Assembly: GCF_040958095.1 (NCBI RefSeq)
Contig: NC_091176.1
Coordinates: 45,008,855-45,072,854 of the forward strand
Direction of reading: 5' to 3'
DNA: 64,000 nt
DNA from: Procambarus clarkii
Taxonomy: Eukaryota; Arthropoda; Malacostraca; Decapoda; Cambaridae
Shown here: piece by piece, positions 48,292-60,447 of the stretch
How the letters are laid out: each line of letters starts with the position of its first letter
Position numbering within the stretch: position 1 is the stretch's first letter
Notes under the pieces: model-generated
The model's input: the letters and a program-made list of their open reading frames with translations, nothing else
The model's database searches: none
What the model was told of the DNA's origin: nothing
Position numbers and translations under genes: made by a program

Positions 48292-49311
48292 TGTTACGGC
48301 CCTCTCGGGGCGCAACGGGGTCCTTACTCTGATGTTGTTAGAGGAAGATATAATGTATCCGTTCCCAAGCCAGTAGTGGCTATCAAGGGATGAGATCCGT
48401 GACGCAAGTAACTTAAAGGGAGTAGGGAAAGAAAGTCAAGAACTTAATATTATAATTTTCACCTTCACCGATTAAATATATAAAAATAAAGGAGTGCACA
48501 AGGGGGAGGGGTATTAACACTTTACAAGGGGATTAATCCACAATCGATGTCTTCTGCTGAAGACGCTGGTGCCATAACTCTCGGTGCCGAATCCTTGGTG
48601 CTCTCTTCGTGGCCTCACAATTAATTCTCCAAAGAAGTGGAGCCTACCCTGGCCACAGGTCAGCCAAAACACGGGTCCACTGGGGGCACCGCCGTGGAGG
48701 CCGTCAACCACACGTCCAGCTGGTCTGCTGGCAGGTTCTGAGCCCACAAGGCTGGTACGGCCACTCCACGGACGATAAAAGGGGAACGCCCTAGACAGGA
48801 GCTTCGTGTGACACCACAAGTCACTCTCCTGTCTTCAGTACCCCAGTGGATGATCGTCTCCAACAGTCGGTCCCGGGTAAATCCTTTTACTGCCACTCCA
48901 CTGGCAGGCTAACACACCACAGTGTTCTTCCGGGGGGACGACTTCACAACAGCTGCAGCAACGTTCAAGGTATGGAGACTGGCTGCCTCGGGTAGACTGA
49001 CTCCACTTCCATCACAGTGGTCCCAGGTCGACTCTGTAAGCAGACACGTCATCAATAACTGGGACACTAATACACCTTACTTACAGGCTCAGATACAAAC
49101 GCCCGACATATCCAATCCATAGATGGCGTTGTAGTCTGAGCATCACCTCACCAGAGGTCAGCGGCGGCGGGGTTGAGTGCTGCACGGGACTGGAAACTGG
49201 TCCTCGTAGCTAGTACACGTCGTCGGTTTGGAGGGGGGTTTCGGGAGCTGACCCACAGATGGCGTGGTCGTTACCGCTCCTGGCTCGGACGCTGGATCCG
49301 GGTTCGTAACA
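48292..49311 (-). repeat. 5' LTR
   Basis: 1,020 bp, direct copy of 42221-43240; followed outward by the target duplication ACGGG (49312-49316). Confidence 0.95.
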
Positions 49312-49316
49312 ACGGG

Positions 49317-49860
49317 ACTGAGGTATTTCCCTTGTTATGGGTGAGATCACTGAGCAGGAGCATCATAGGAGTTTCGTTAACACAAAAGAAAACCCAGCAC
49401 TGCTACACTCGTGTGTCCCGCTTGGAAGTCCATGATGGAGCGTCTCATCTCCTTCGGCAGGGAGCATTCATGTCCCATAAAATTTCCTCTTATTTTACAA
49501 CTTAAGGAGAGGTATTTATTTAAGGAGAGGTAAATACCTCTCCCGGAAGTTTCAGTTTCAATACCATAGGACTGGTAAGTCGGGAAGAGAAGGATGGGGC
49601 GGCTGCAGAAATCTTGAGCGAGGAACTGGAGACGAGGTGAAGAGGTGAGATGAAAGATCAGTGGCCCAACCACCGTGGGTAAGAATTGCAGCTGATGCTG
49701 TAGTTTGATTGTAGAGTGGAGTGTTCATTGTTGCTCGCTGATGTGTCTTGCAGGAGGCAGGACTTCTCGTCGCGGTGTTCTTTAAAACAGCTGGCAGTTG
49801 AGGGTTGATTAGAGATGTTGATGTAAAATCATTTCGTTATTGGTCTTCTTTTTTGTTGAC
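49317..49860. other. Unassigned sequence right of the LTR element
   Basis: No convincing coding frame. A local duplication TTAAGGAGAGGTA (49503-49533) is the only pattern seen. Confidence 0.35.
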
Positions 49861-49869
49861 GATTTCATC

Positions 49870-51566
49870 AAACTCTGGTCTTTGGTCTTCTTCTTGGACT
49901 TATCGGTCTTGGTCGTGGTAGTCTGACTTGGTGCTGGCCTTGTGGTGCTATCGTTGGGGGTTGTTGGTGCGGTGTCTTAAAGGAAATCGGCAGCTGAGTA
50001 GTGACATATCCGTGAAGGAGGAGATGGTGTTCCAACAGACACGTCCTCATGCAATTCATCAGATGAGTGAAGAGCAGAGGTGGTAGATTGCGAAGGTAGT
50101 GTTCTCGAAAGTTGAGTTCTTGAAGGTTGAGTTCTTGAAGGTTGAGTAGCAGCAGTAGGTACTGCAGCAGAGGGGACTTCATAGTATAGACCCTCTACAG
50201 GGTCACACCCAGGATCCATTGAAGCTGAATTCACCACTGGGACGGGTGAAGGGTTAGCAACAGCCGGAGAAACATGTGGAGCAGGAGCTGACAGTAAGTC
50301 TAAAAGCGTGGCCGCGTTCACAGTGATGTCACGGTTAGTAACTGGAATTGTAGTAGAAGTGGGGGTCTCAGGAGGCAGACTCTTGCGAGCTGAAGGTACT
50401 ACAACAGGATCTGAAGTCTGAATTGTAGTGGCGGAATCGTCGTCGGATGTAGAGTCGGCATCCTCCACAGGGTCAGTTGCTGGAGTTGAACCCGGAGTGT
50501 TGTAGACTTCTTCAGGAACAATGAAGGTAGGGAGACCGTTCACTTTGTAGAGAATTTTCAGGAGTCTCACAAATTCTCTGGGGTTAGTGCCAGTAGTCAT
50601 TCTGGCCGTCGATATGAAAGCTTTTACTATGCTAGACAGTGGTTGGCTGGGATTGGCTGGAGGCGGCAATGGCTGGATCGATGTGTGGCCGGTTGGTTGG
50701 GAGCAAAGGCCCCCATTGGCTGGTAGTGGCAGTAGCAGTAGCAGTGGGTCTTCCTCCCGGAATCACAGGGAAAATGGCGGCTTGGACGTTGAAACCTGAA
50801 GTTGAGGTGGACGCTGATTGGTTGGTTGCACCAGGGGTGGTGGTTCCGGTAGAAGATGTGTTTTTTTCCATGTTATGGATGACTTCTTGTCTATGAGGAC
50901 AACGAATGGAGATTGTAGGATGATCGCCTTTGCAAAGCAAACAGCATAGTGTCTCTGACGTGCTGATAGAATAATGGTGATCAGCTGAACAGAAGCTACA
51001 CTTCTATATACTCTGGTTACATTTGCTGGTGGAGTGGGTGTACTCGTAGCACCAGAGGCACTGGTTGACCATGTGGAAACGTTCCATCTTCACACGGAAT
51101 GGAGGAATGTGAATACCGAAGCTGTAAACGCCATTTCTGGTAGCCAGAGTAGCCGAATCAATGGTCTGGAAGGTATGCTTCAAGGAGCAATATCTGTTGA
51201 AGAAGTTAGCTTTATGGAGCTGTAAGCCCGGGTTGGATTCAGTGAAGTCGGTCATGAATGCGCTTTCATCTGCTAGATCTTGATCAGCGATCCATTGGCA
51301 GAGATCGTGAACAATGACAGCGTGAAGCCAGGTACTGACGTGGGAAATTGAGACGGAGGTGATGTCTGAGAAAAGTGGAGGTGTAGAACAGAACTTTGTC
51401 AACTTCCTCATCACTATAAAAGTAGCAGAGGATGTCCGTGCCTTCCTGTCTGATGTCGTTAGGTGTCACTCACGCAACTTCTTTAAATAGCTTCAAGAGG
51501 GATGTCTTGGAGAACGGGTGCTCGTCAAGGAGCCTTCCCCGGATCCTGTAGCGTTTGTGGCCCATG
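49870..51566 (-). pseudogene. Orphan LINE ORF1 (zinc-knuckle Gag-like protein), broken
   Basis: An ATG near 51566 starts MGHKRYRIRGRLLDEHPFSK, with an in-frame TGA near 51475, a frameshift near 51400 and a stop near 51004. The zinc-knuckle series is clear: CLWCYEYTHSTSKC (C-X2-C-X4-H-X4-C), a second degenerate CSFC..HH, and CLLCKGDHPTISIRC followed by PHRQEVI. This is the pattern of Gag-like ORF1 in I/Jockey-type LINEs, which coats element RNA. The C-terminal part (50669-49977) is Thr/Ser/Pro-rich. No ORF2 follows on this strand, so the copy is a fragment or non-autonomous. Confidence 0.65.
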
Positions 51567-53140
51567 GTGAACTTCCTGGTGGCCGATGGGTCTCTCTCTC
51601 AAAGACTACACGTCACTGGAGATTGCCTCCCGTCTATTCCTGGCATAAAACACCAAGTTAGGAATGGGGTCTGACCATCTAGAGAGACGCAAGTCTTCTG
51701 CTAATTATTTACCCACCCTGCAGCGCTAGATGCGAGAGAGATCGTGATCTGCGATGTGATCGTGATCAGATCTCCTGGAAGGAGAAGAAATTAAATTTTC
51801 TATATTTAAATTCTTTTTAGTTTTATTTGAATCTCATAATTTATTTTGTAAACAGTCGTCAGACTGTATGTATTAAGTTGTAGAAACAGACATAAATACG
51901 TTTGGTATTCTGTAAGTTCGTGACGCAGCCATTACGTTTTCTCCATAGTGAATGGAGGCATTGAATACGATTCTTTCTGTTTCGGATAAATCTAACTTAA
52001 TTTTATTTGGTAAATTATACACAACAACGAAAAGTATCTTTATCTGGTGTATATTTAATTAATTAAATAATATATATAAATGAAATTGAACGGGGTGGGA
52101 GGGGGGAATTTTTCCAACAGCTTGCAACATAACATACTTATGGCATAACACAATACTCCACGATTAAAACATATCACACGACATCCTATATTGAATATAT
52201 GAAACTGAACCTATGGTGTCACGTATTACAAAAATCATATGATGCCCCTAAACAAACTTCACATATTATATCAAACAATACACCACCTTAATCTGTGATT
52301 TTCACTCACTGTTGGCTGTATTATAACTGCTTGGTAATTGTTATTGGTTTAGCTTACATGACTGCCAGACCAGCATTGTTCATTATCGTCTTGTACCGTG
52401 TATGGGTAGGTACTGTTGATACGAATCTGTATGATTTGGACTGGGTTGATTAGATAGGATCACTCCTGTTGCGAGATCCCACATTTTTTTAATTGGTTCC
52501 AACTACCCTCCTCACTCGTCTGGGTGACTTGTAATTGGGACTGATCTGTTCTTATTTAAAGAATTATCACAGTTGCTGGTTTAACAGAATCTACAGGAGG
52601 CGATGAGTTAAACCGCAATACCAGACCTCTCATTAATTTTCCTCATGCAGAAAGGTATGAGATTTATTCCTTGCATTCTCTTTTTTGTGAGAATGTAGTT
52701 GTTGTAATAGTCTGATCCACCAGAACACCAGTGTCCTTGATGTTAGAATTGACTTACAGTTCATCCAAATTTCACCCCATTTCTTCGAAGATGTCTTGCG
52801 GTCGCCCAAGACCGCAAGACGTGTAGGTCAGACAGGATTTTGTCAACAACAATGGCATACACCAGTAGTGTGTACCTACCAAGACGGACATATGGCTTCC
52901 CCCACACCATAAGCCTGGAGTTCTGAATTAGTAAGAAACCAAGAAATGTTTAAAGTTACCTGAGTAATGGGGGATTAATTTAATGCCTTCTGTCACCCCC
53001 ATTGGTGATGAATGTCTAATGGGAGTTTTTATCAAACAACTTTCTAATATTTTTCGACTCTTTTATGACTAATTAATTATGTTTGTTGAAAGGTTTCAAC
53101 TGCATTAGCCTGAACAACAAGGCATTATTATTATTTATTT
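51567..53140. other. AT-rich unassigned sequence
   Basis: No coding frame over 60 codons with convincing composition. A tandem GACCGCAAGA-like inverted pair near 52798-52820 is the only local structure. It may include the 5' UTR of the ORF1 remnant. Confidence 0.4.
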
Positions 53141-54900
53141 TTATTATTATTTTCTACCACAAACGTGGCCACACATTTACAATGCTAACCAACATATATA
53201 CATTTGTTTCTGTCCTCCATGGGCAGGGTTAGAGATGTGTTAAACATATAGTTCAAGGGTTTATTGAACAATCAACCTCAAAAGGTGATTCGGTGCTTTT
53301 AATATGCTAAGCTAACCTACATACGTAAATACATAGATACACAGATTTACGTATGCCCTACATAAAGTGTTCGATGTGTCTTTTACATAGTGTCATTATT
53401 GTGCATTTACAAAGGTGAAATGTAATTCTGATCAGCTTCCATATGTACTTTATACACATACATATACATACACACACACATATATATATATATACACATA
53501 CATGTATACATGCATATATACACATACACATGCATTCACAATCATTTGTCTCTTTTACTCTGACAGAGTGAGATAGCTGATAGAGAAATTAGTGTGCAAT
53601 TAAGCACTTAATCACTGAAGGTGATGAAGGTGCTTTTACAAGCTCATGTTATATAGTTACATCACATACATACATTATATAATTGATACATTACATGGTT
53701 AATCTTGGGTACAAGTCCAATATATCATCAAGTGTTCCAGTACTCATATAGTAATTACACAGTTCAGCATACCTTAGCCCAGGAGGGCGAAAGTCAGTCA
53801 ATATGGGACATTCTACAATATAATGTTCAAGAGAGTGCATGTTTTCTCTTTCACAAAGTTGACACATTGTGTACTCGACATTTGGGTTTTGAGAAAGCTG
53901 CCAGATACGTCTATATCCCAGGCGTATTCTGGCCACTATAATATCACATTGCCGGGTATTTGTTCTATTTGTCTCATATGTGAATGTCTCCTCACCAAAG
54001 CTATCATATTATTTAATGCTACAACTTTCCTGTCTTTGTGAATTTGTTAGGTCTGTGAGATCTTCATTAGATATTTGTTTAAGTATTCTCTTTGTCACTG
54101 CTAATGAAACACCCATATCAATTTCTACCACTGGTTTTCTGCAGGCTGTCTTTGCAAGCATATCAACAGTGTCATGCCTTGAGATGCCAACATGTGATGG
54201 TATCCATAGGAATTTAATTTCAAATCTGTTTTCTATTATTAATATTATTGTCTACCTTACAGTATTGGCTGTAAGGTAGCACCAGCATATTCACACTTGC
54301 TGTGTCATAAGTTGGCAAGCATCTAGTGCCCCGTTGCAAGTGCTGTACACGACTGATATGGTTTGATAATCTGGGTAGGTAAAGCCTCTGTATATTGAAT
54401 GATCCTGCTTGTAAAACAAATAGTTCCATCCAACTGTTGCACTAACTGGAGACTCAAGCTTCCAGTGTACAGATGAAATAACAGGTAAAGATTGGAACAC
54501 CGGAGAGCTTCCCATGCTACCTAGCTTCCCTTTAAAATGTGCAGCCTTAGGATTGTAGTTAGCGTGGGTTTGTCAGGGGTCATCTGACTGAGTTTTTCAT
54601 GTGGCTTAATTTTGTCAAAGGTTCGCAAGATTGATAGCTGGTTTTAGACACTTTAGCTTTTCTCTCTGGGTAAGAAACGCTTTATTAAGGTGTGAGCAAA
54701 TAGTTGTTAGAATGTCAGTAGATACTTTTCACTGTATAATTAGTTTTAAAAACCTCTCAGCTTCAATGGTGTTGATATGTGTGCAGAGGGAACTTAATAA
54801 TTAATCCACCTCAAAACGAAAACACTGGATGGACTCTGCAATGTTGGTTGGTGGAGGTAAGTCTAGCAGGTGGAAAGTAAGATGGTCATAAACAGTTAAG
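53141..54900 (-). pseudogene. LINE 3' fragment: RNase H and C-terminal zinc motif
   Basis: Minus strand. Degenerate RT/connection sequence lies at about 54900-54540, and an RNase H N-terminal part near 54515-54290. IKFLWIPSHVGISRHDTVDM near 54190 is the C-terminal HVGI..D box of LINE RNase H. ARIRLGYRRIWQL, then MCQLCERENMHSLEHYIVEC (C-X2-C-X7-H-X4-C), ends near 53691. The 3' UTR probably runs to about 53141, ending in a TTATTATTTATTTTTATTATT stretch. Several stops. The RNase H puts it with I/R1-type rather than CR1-type LINEs; it could be the partner of the ORF1 remnant at 51.5 kb, but order and distance do not prove this. Confidence 0.72.
53455..53535. repeat. CA/TA-rich microsatellite
   Basis: Short ACATACACACACACATATATA-type run in the LINE 3' region. 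Confidence 0.75.
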
Positions 54901-55117
54901 CATTATAATGTTTCCACCTTAGTAACTTGACTACTTTACGGTGACTATCATCGATGTGGTTTATATTTACTATCACAGACTTAACTTCCACTTCCAGAGG
55001 CTCTTTCAAGTAGGTAAACTTAGTTATATTACTTATGTTAGTTTGGGAATTATATATGTGGAGGGATTCCCCAAATTCCTTCCAGTTTCGCCAATTTTCC
55101 TTTCAACGGTGGTTAAA

Positions 55118-55379
55118 TTAGATGTGGGGAGGATTTACATTCTGTTGTGCTTTAATATTATTTAATTTATGGAACTTGGCTTGGACATTATCCTCATACT
55201 GAGCCAAGCTGTATAGAATATGATCGAACTGATCAGTTACTGACTTGTCAACTGGGACTTTCTTCATATAGTTTGCAGCTGCATGGTTCACTTCCTGGAA
55301 CATGGTTTGTGCTACTTGTGAATTACTGTCCAGTAACGCAAGACTCATGTTATGATCAGTTGCTAACTGTTCGCACTTA
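55118..55379 (-). other. Unrecognised open frame, possible exon or gag-like fragment
   Basis: About 85 codons of balanced composition, from about 55379 (CEQLATDHNMSLALLDSN) to a stop at 55118 (NVNPPHI). It is predicted helical, without repeats or known motif. A GAACAG acceptor-like and an AAT-GTAAAT donor-like site are present but unproven. It could be host or element-derived. Confidence 0.25.
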
Positions 55380-55672
55380 TATAATTACCATGTCAAGTGG
55401 CCCTTAACCCTTATGTGTAACAAATAGGTGGGAGATGGGGCTCGTTACATATAAATAAGATAAAGATGACTTGTGAGTACTCGTCTCCTCGAGCACTCGC
55501 CCAAATTCCTGTACAGTGACGGACTGGGTCTAAAAATAATGGCTGCCAGGAGACAAAGGGGCCACCCACAACTATTAGGCGGTCATTTAATTTTATAAGA
55601 AAAAATAGGTAAGTGGGAAAAAGGTACAATCATTTTTTTTAATTAAATGTATAATTTTTAGTAATTATATTT

Positions 55673-56057
55673 CAACCCGTTCTCGCAAATTTAAGTAATA
55701 ATTCAATATAAGTCAATATTGACTTATTAGTTGCGTGCATAGGTGACATACTAAACATAATAGTTTCCCTTGAAAAGTTTCATAGAAAACACCGACCTTA
55801 CCTAACCTACTTAGTATGTTAAAATAAGCATCTTATAGCTTCGTAATAACAATTGTTACTTAACCTATTATAGGTATAGGTTAGGTAATAATTGTAATTA
55901 CGAAGCAATAAGATGCTTATCTTAACATACTAAGTAGGTTAGGTAAGGTCGGTGTTTTCTATGAAGCTTTTCAAGGGAAACTATTATGTTAAGTATGTCA
56001 CCTATGCACATATTTAATAAGTCAATATTGACTTATTAAATTTGCGAGAACGGGTTG
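55673..56057. mobile_element. Fold-back MITE, copy 3
   Basis: 385 bp, almost fully self-complementary, same ends as copies 1 and 2. The 7-bp duplication TATATTT lies at 55666-55672 and 56058-56064. The extra length is a short duplication near the left TCAATATAAGTCAATATTG. Confidence 0.93.
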
Positions 56058-56126
56058 TATATTTTGCGCTCTGGTTGTCACTCCAGGTGCAGCGAAGTCT
56101 GCAAACTAAGTATGATTCTGGTCTGT

Positions 56127-56130
<4 letters not shown>

Positions 56131-56179
<49 letters not shown>
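56131..56179. repeat. TA dinucleotide array
   Basis: About 49 bp, abutting the TIR element at 56180. Confidence 0.94.
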
Positions 56180-56182
<3 letters not shown>

Positions 56183-56569
56183 GTACCTAATAGCCAGAAC
56201 GCACTTCTCAGCCTACTATGCAAGGCCCGATTTGCCTAATAAGCCAAGTTTTCATGAATTAATTTATTTTCGACTACCTAACCTACTTAACCTAACCTAA
56301 CCTAACTTTTTCTGCTACCTAACCTAACCTAACCTATAAAGATAGGTTAGGTTAAGTTAGGTAGGGTTGGTTAGGTTCGGTCATATATCTACGTTAATTT
56401 TAACTCCAATAAAAAAAAATTGACCTCATACATAATGAAATGGGTAGCTTTATCGTTTCATAAGAAAAACAATTTGAGAAAATATATTAATTCAGGAAAA
56501 CTTGGCTTATTAGGCAAATCGGGCCTTGCATAGTAGGCTGAGAAGTGCGTTCTGGCTACTAGGTACGAC
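56180..56569. mobile_element. TIR element in TA array, copy 1
   Basis: 390 bp with about 83-bp inverted ends starting GTCGTACCTAGTAGCCAGAA. Internally it has a second palindrome made of CCTAACCTAACCTAACC and TTAGGTTAGGTTAGG, the arthropod-type TTAGG telomere motif in opposite orientations. It inserted in TA repeats, so the target duplication (probably TA) cannot be measured. No coding capacity. Confidence 0.9.
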
Positions 56570-56587
56570 ATATATATATATAAAAAA

Positions 56588-59500
56588 GTTTGTGAGGGTA
56601 CCACGTCTGGTGCCAATGTGGGGACCCATAGCCTCGGAGAAGATAATAAAAAGTATTCAGAGGAGACCTTGTGGTTTCTCACTGAACACTAATATTATCT
56701 TCTCCTACCACCCCCATTTTTTTGTATGTACACATATATAATTACTTCATTTGAACTTTGTTACAAAAAAGGAGTTACATATGGGTTACAAAGATGGTTA
56801 TCATAGGTTGTCGAGTTCCTCCAGCTCCTCAGATGGCGGGCAGGAACCCTGGATGCAGTGCGCATTTCCCCTCTGTATCGCCACACTGAGGCGCTGGAAA
56901 AGAAAGCTTGCAGCTCTTGGGTCCCTTGTTGTTTCAATGAGCCTAGAACCCAGTTCCTTCAAAAAACTGGTAGCACTTTTACCCCAGGCGCCGAGTGTCT
57001 CAGAAGCAATGGGGACAAAATTGTAGTGGTGATCCAGTTCACTATACTTACGGGATTTGGCTGCTTCCCTGTGGGTGGCAGCGCCACCTGGTTGTGCAAC
57101 ACTGAGGTTAATGTAGGTGTTAGCCAGGGTTGATACGCATGTGTAGTCCCATACCAACTGCTTGCCATTCTTCCAGGGGTTCACTGTGATACCATCCGGG
57201 CGACTAATAAGAGCATCAGAGTTACGGGGCGTTAGGTAACGGGGCTCTCTTCCAGCTGGGCATCCAGCTGTGGTGAGACTCCTCTTGATGATGTCGTTAA
57301 CTTCATTGTGCCTCGAGTGCCATCCCCCTGTGCTTTGGCAGAGTAGGCCATGGTGGCCTTACCTGTCAGCCACCACCTCGCCGCAAATACACCTATATCT
57401 GGTGTGGATTGGGGCAGCAAGGCGGAGGGCCACAGCAATTCGGAGGGCGTGTGGTGTGAGACGCGTGCCAGTTGCCAACATTGGGGTTGCTAACAAGAAA
57501 TCCCCTGCATGTGGTGCTGCTACTGCTGTGAGGCGAGCAATGTCGTGTTGTGTTGTTGCAGCACCCAGGCACTCTTCAGCAACTTGGTCTACAATGGGGC
57601 CATCCCAGCTGAATTGCTTGTGGGCTTTTGATGATGGTGGTTGAGGTGATTGGCCTGCACGAGAGGCCCACTCTGTGGCACAGCGTGTAAAATTGGGATC
57701 ATGTACACCTGCCAGCTGATGTAAGTGGGCAGGTAGAATTTCCTTCACAAGGTCGTCGGATGCTGATAAGGAGGACAGGAAGGCTGGAACAGCGATTTGC
57801 GTTGCTGTTCGAACTCCGAGGCCCCCAAGTCTTATGGGAAGAGAGGCTTGTTTCCACTGTAGGTCATCGAGAGAGAGGTTAAGGGCTTTTTCTAGCATTG
57901 ATTTCAGTAACCGGTCATACTCACTTAGTTTTTGGCTACTGTAAGATGGTGAACACCTCAGGAAGTAGGTTAACCTGATGAGGGACAGACATCTGGTGAT
58001 GAGGTAGAGTGCATCATGAGCATCAATATCCTCAATCCTCCCATCCATCCTCTTAAGGTCGGCGATTTTCTTATCAAGGACCTCATCGATGGCTTTCAAC
58101 CCCAGGGGAACTCCTAGGAGTGTGCTGTCTTCAGGTTTAGTTTTATGGATATTTGGCAGAAGACCCTCTATTCTCTCTACGATGCCCTGGTTGGAACATA
58201 TTATTTCACATTTAGAAGGGTTCAGGGTGAGGCCTAAAACTGCACCTTGCTCCTGGATTTTTCTGATGTCCTCCAGGAGGGAGTCTTGGGTACCAGCTAG
58301 GGTACCATCATCCAAGAACCAGATGTTAAGCTCGCTGGACAGGACCTCTGTGACTTGTTTGATGACTAAGCAAAAAAGGAGAAGAGCAAGGGGGTCACCC
58401 TGTTGAACGCCTTCTCGCGAGTCAATTTCATGTTCGCCAAAAAGTAGCTTAAGATCCATACTGTAGCATGAATGTACAAAAGAGTAGAGGGAAGGGAAAT
58501 GACTATGAACCGCATGGAGTACAGCATCCCTCCGCACCAAATTGAAGGCATTTTTGAAATCTAGCTTGATAAGGGCCTTTTCGTCTGTGATGTTGGCGAT
58601 GAAGGCTCGAGCTGCATGGGCTGCCGCCTCACACCCTTGTGGAATGCCAAACCCGAGCTGTTTTGGCTTCAGCATGTTGGCCGCTGCATCACTAACTGTT
58701 CTTGCAGCTGCCTTTGCGGCGAGGCGCCGGAGAGAATTGCCCACAGCTATTGGCCTGATCCCTCCATCCTTTTTCTTTAGAGCACAGAGAGATGCTCCAA
58801 AAAAGATAGGTCTTATGGACGCTGGTATGTTGCCAGCTAGACATGTGTTGGTGAATCTGGTTAGTTCCACCAAGAGGTTCTTTGCAATGTCACCCAGTGC
58901 AGGGTTGAGCATTTGCTTGAGGTGGTTGGGTTTTAGTCCTGTGAACCCACCTGCTGATCCTGTAGGGAAGGACATGGCTGTTTTATGGACCACAGATTCA
59001 GCCACCCAGAGAGGTTCTGCTCCGGTAGCCCCCACTTGTACAATGTCGTCCTCACGCGGAGCCCTGGGTGGGTGTTTCTCCCTTAGGGCTTGAGCTGTTG
59101 TATCATCGCTGACAGCAATTGAGTCCTCACTGGTGATGACTCGTATTGCGCCAATAATGTTTCCTTCTTCTATTTTCTTGGTGACTGATGTTCTGATTTT
59201 TGATGTCTCGGATATGCCACTGTTGCTCTTCCTGCCGTGGGTGTTTCTCGCGCGAGTGGGAAGGCGCACCTGGTTGTCCTCCCTGGGAAAATCATTTATA
59301 GCTTTGATGACTGAGGCAGCTAAGGTTTTGTCTCTCCTTGCAGGGGTGGCTAGACATATGTTGCCAAACATTAGGAGGTTGTGCCATGCTTGGGTCGTTC
59401 CAGGAGAGTCGTTGACCTTTCTCAGGAGAGCAGATAATTTGGCGGCTGCATGGGGGCGGGCTGCTTTAGGGATGTGTTGCAAGGTTCTGGCCGATGTTGC

Positions 59501-59713
59501 TTTGATAGCTTCTAATAAATTTTCAGTGGGAATGAAGGTCTGGGAGGTGTTTTGCCTTACGGGCGGTGTGGGCTGTTGATTGTTGTTCTCCCTGGGAGGG
59601 CGCTCAGAACCCAAACACCTGACTCCGTTGTTAGAATGAATGCGCACATTATCGTCCCTCAACCCTGTCACACGTCTGACATCTACCGTGTCTAGCCCTG
59701 CTTGATGGCTCAT
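56588..59713 (-). mobile_element. Restriction-enzyme-like-endonuclease LINE (R2 superclade)
   Basis: Non-LTR retrotransposon with RT followed by a C-terminal PD-(D/E)XK-like endonuclease; the 3' UTR is about 56588-56800. Both sides end near TA arrays (56570-56582 and 59860-59979). The 5' side at 59760-59860 is a short GGGTGGGCGGCAGTTGGAG-type tandem repeat. N-terminal zinc/Myb DNA-binding domains of R2-like elements are not seen, so the copy may be 5'-truncated. Confidence 0.85.
56801..59713 (-). pseudogene. RLE-LINE ORF: reverse transcriptase + endonuclease, one in-frame stop
   Basis: An about 970-codon frame from ATG 59713 to the stop at 56801, interrupted only by TAA at 57359-57361. RT: GFTGLKPNHLKQML near 58950, GGIRPIAVGNSLRRLAAK near 58750, GFGIPQGCEAAAHAARAF near 58640, KLDFKNAFNLVRRDA near 58560, EGVQQGDPLALLLFCLV near 58400 and the catalytic box WFLDDGTLAG near 58305. 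C-terminal CCHC: CICG near 57385, with H and C on the far side of the stop. Nuclease: SRPDGITV near 57200 and LVWDYTC near 57150. The single stop sits inside the zinc motif, so the endonuclease could be made only by readthrough or reinitiation. Recent decay is likely. Confidence 0.88.
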
Positions 59714-59854
59714 CTTGGCTTGGAGAAGCCTGGCTATCTGTCGAGAGCAGCGACATGGGCGGGCGCTGGGCGGCCGATGGGCGGGAGGGTGGGCGGCAGG
59801 TAGAGACTGGAGGGTGGGCGGCAGTTGGAGGGTGGGCGGCAGTTGGAGGCTGGG

Positions 59855-60369
<515 letters not shown>

Positions 60370-60447
<78 letters not shown>
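60370..60447. repeat. TA dinucleotide array
   Basis: About 78 bp between TIR copies 2 and 3. Confidence 0.96.

Larger units (their letters stand above)
42221..49311 (-). mobile_element. Gmr1-like Ty3/gypsy-group LTR retrotransposon (nearly complete, young)
   Basis: 7,091 bp on the minus strand. LTRs at 42221-43240 and 48292-49311 are both 1,020 bp, start TGTTACG and end CGTAACA, and differ at only two positions seen by eye (42239 and 43108 in the left copy). The duplication ACGGG lies at 42216-42220 and 49312-49316. One frame of 1,505 codons encodes gag, protease, integrase, RT and most of RNase H, in that order. Integrase before RT is the Gmr1-type arrangement, not the usual gypsy order. 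No env-like frame. One nonsense codon cuts the RNase H end. Confidence 0.94.
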
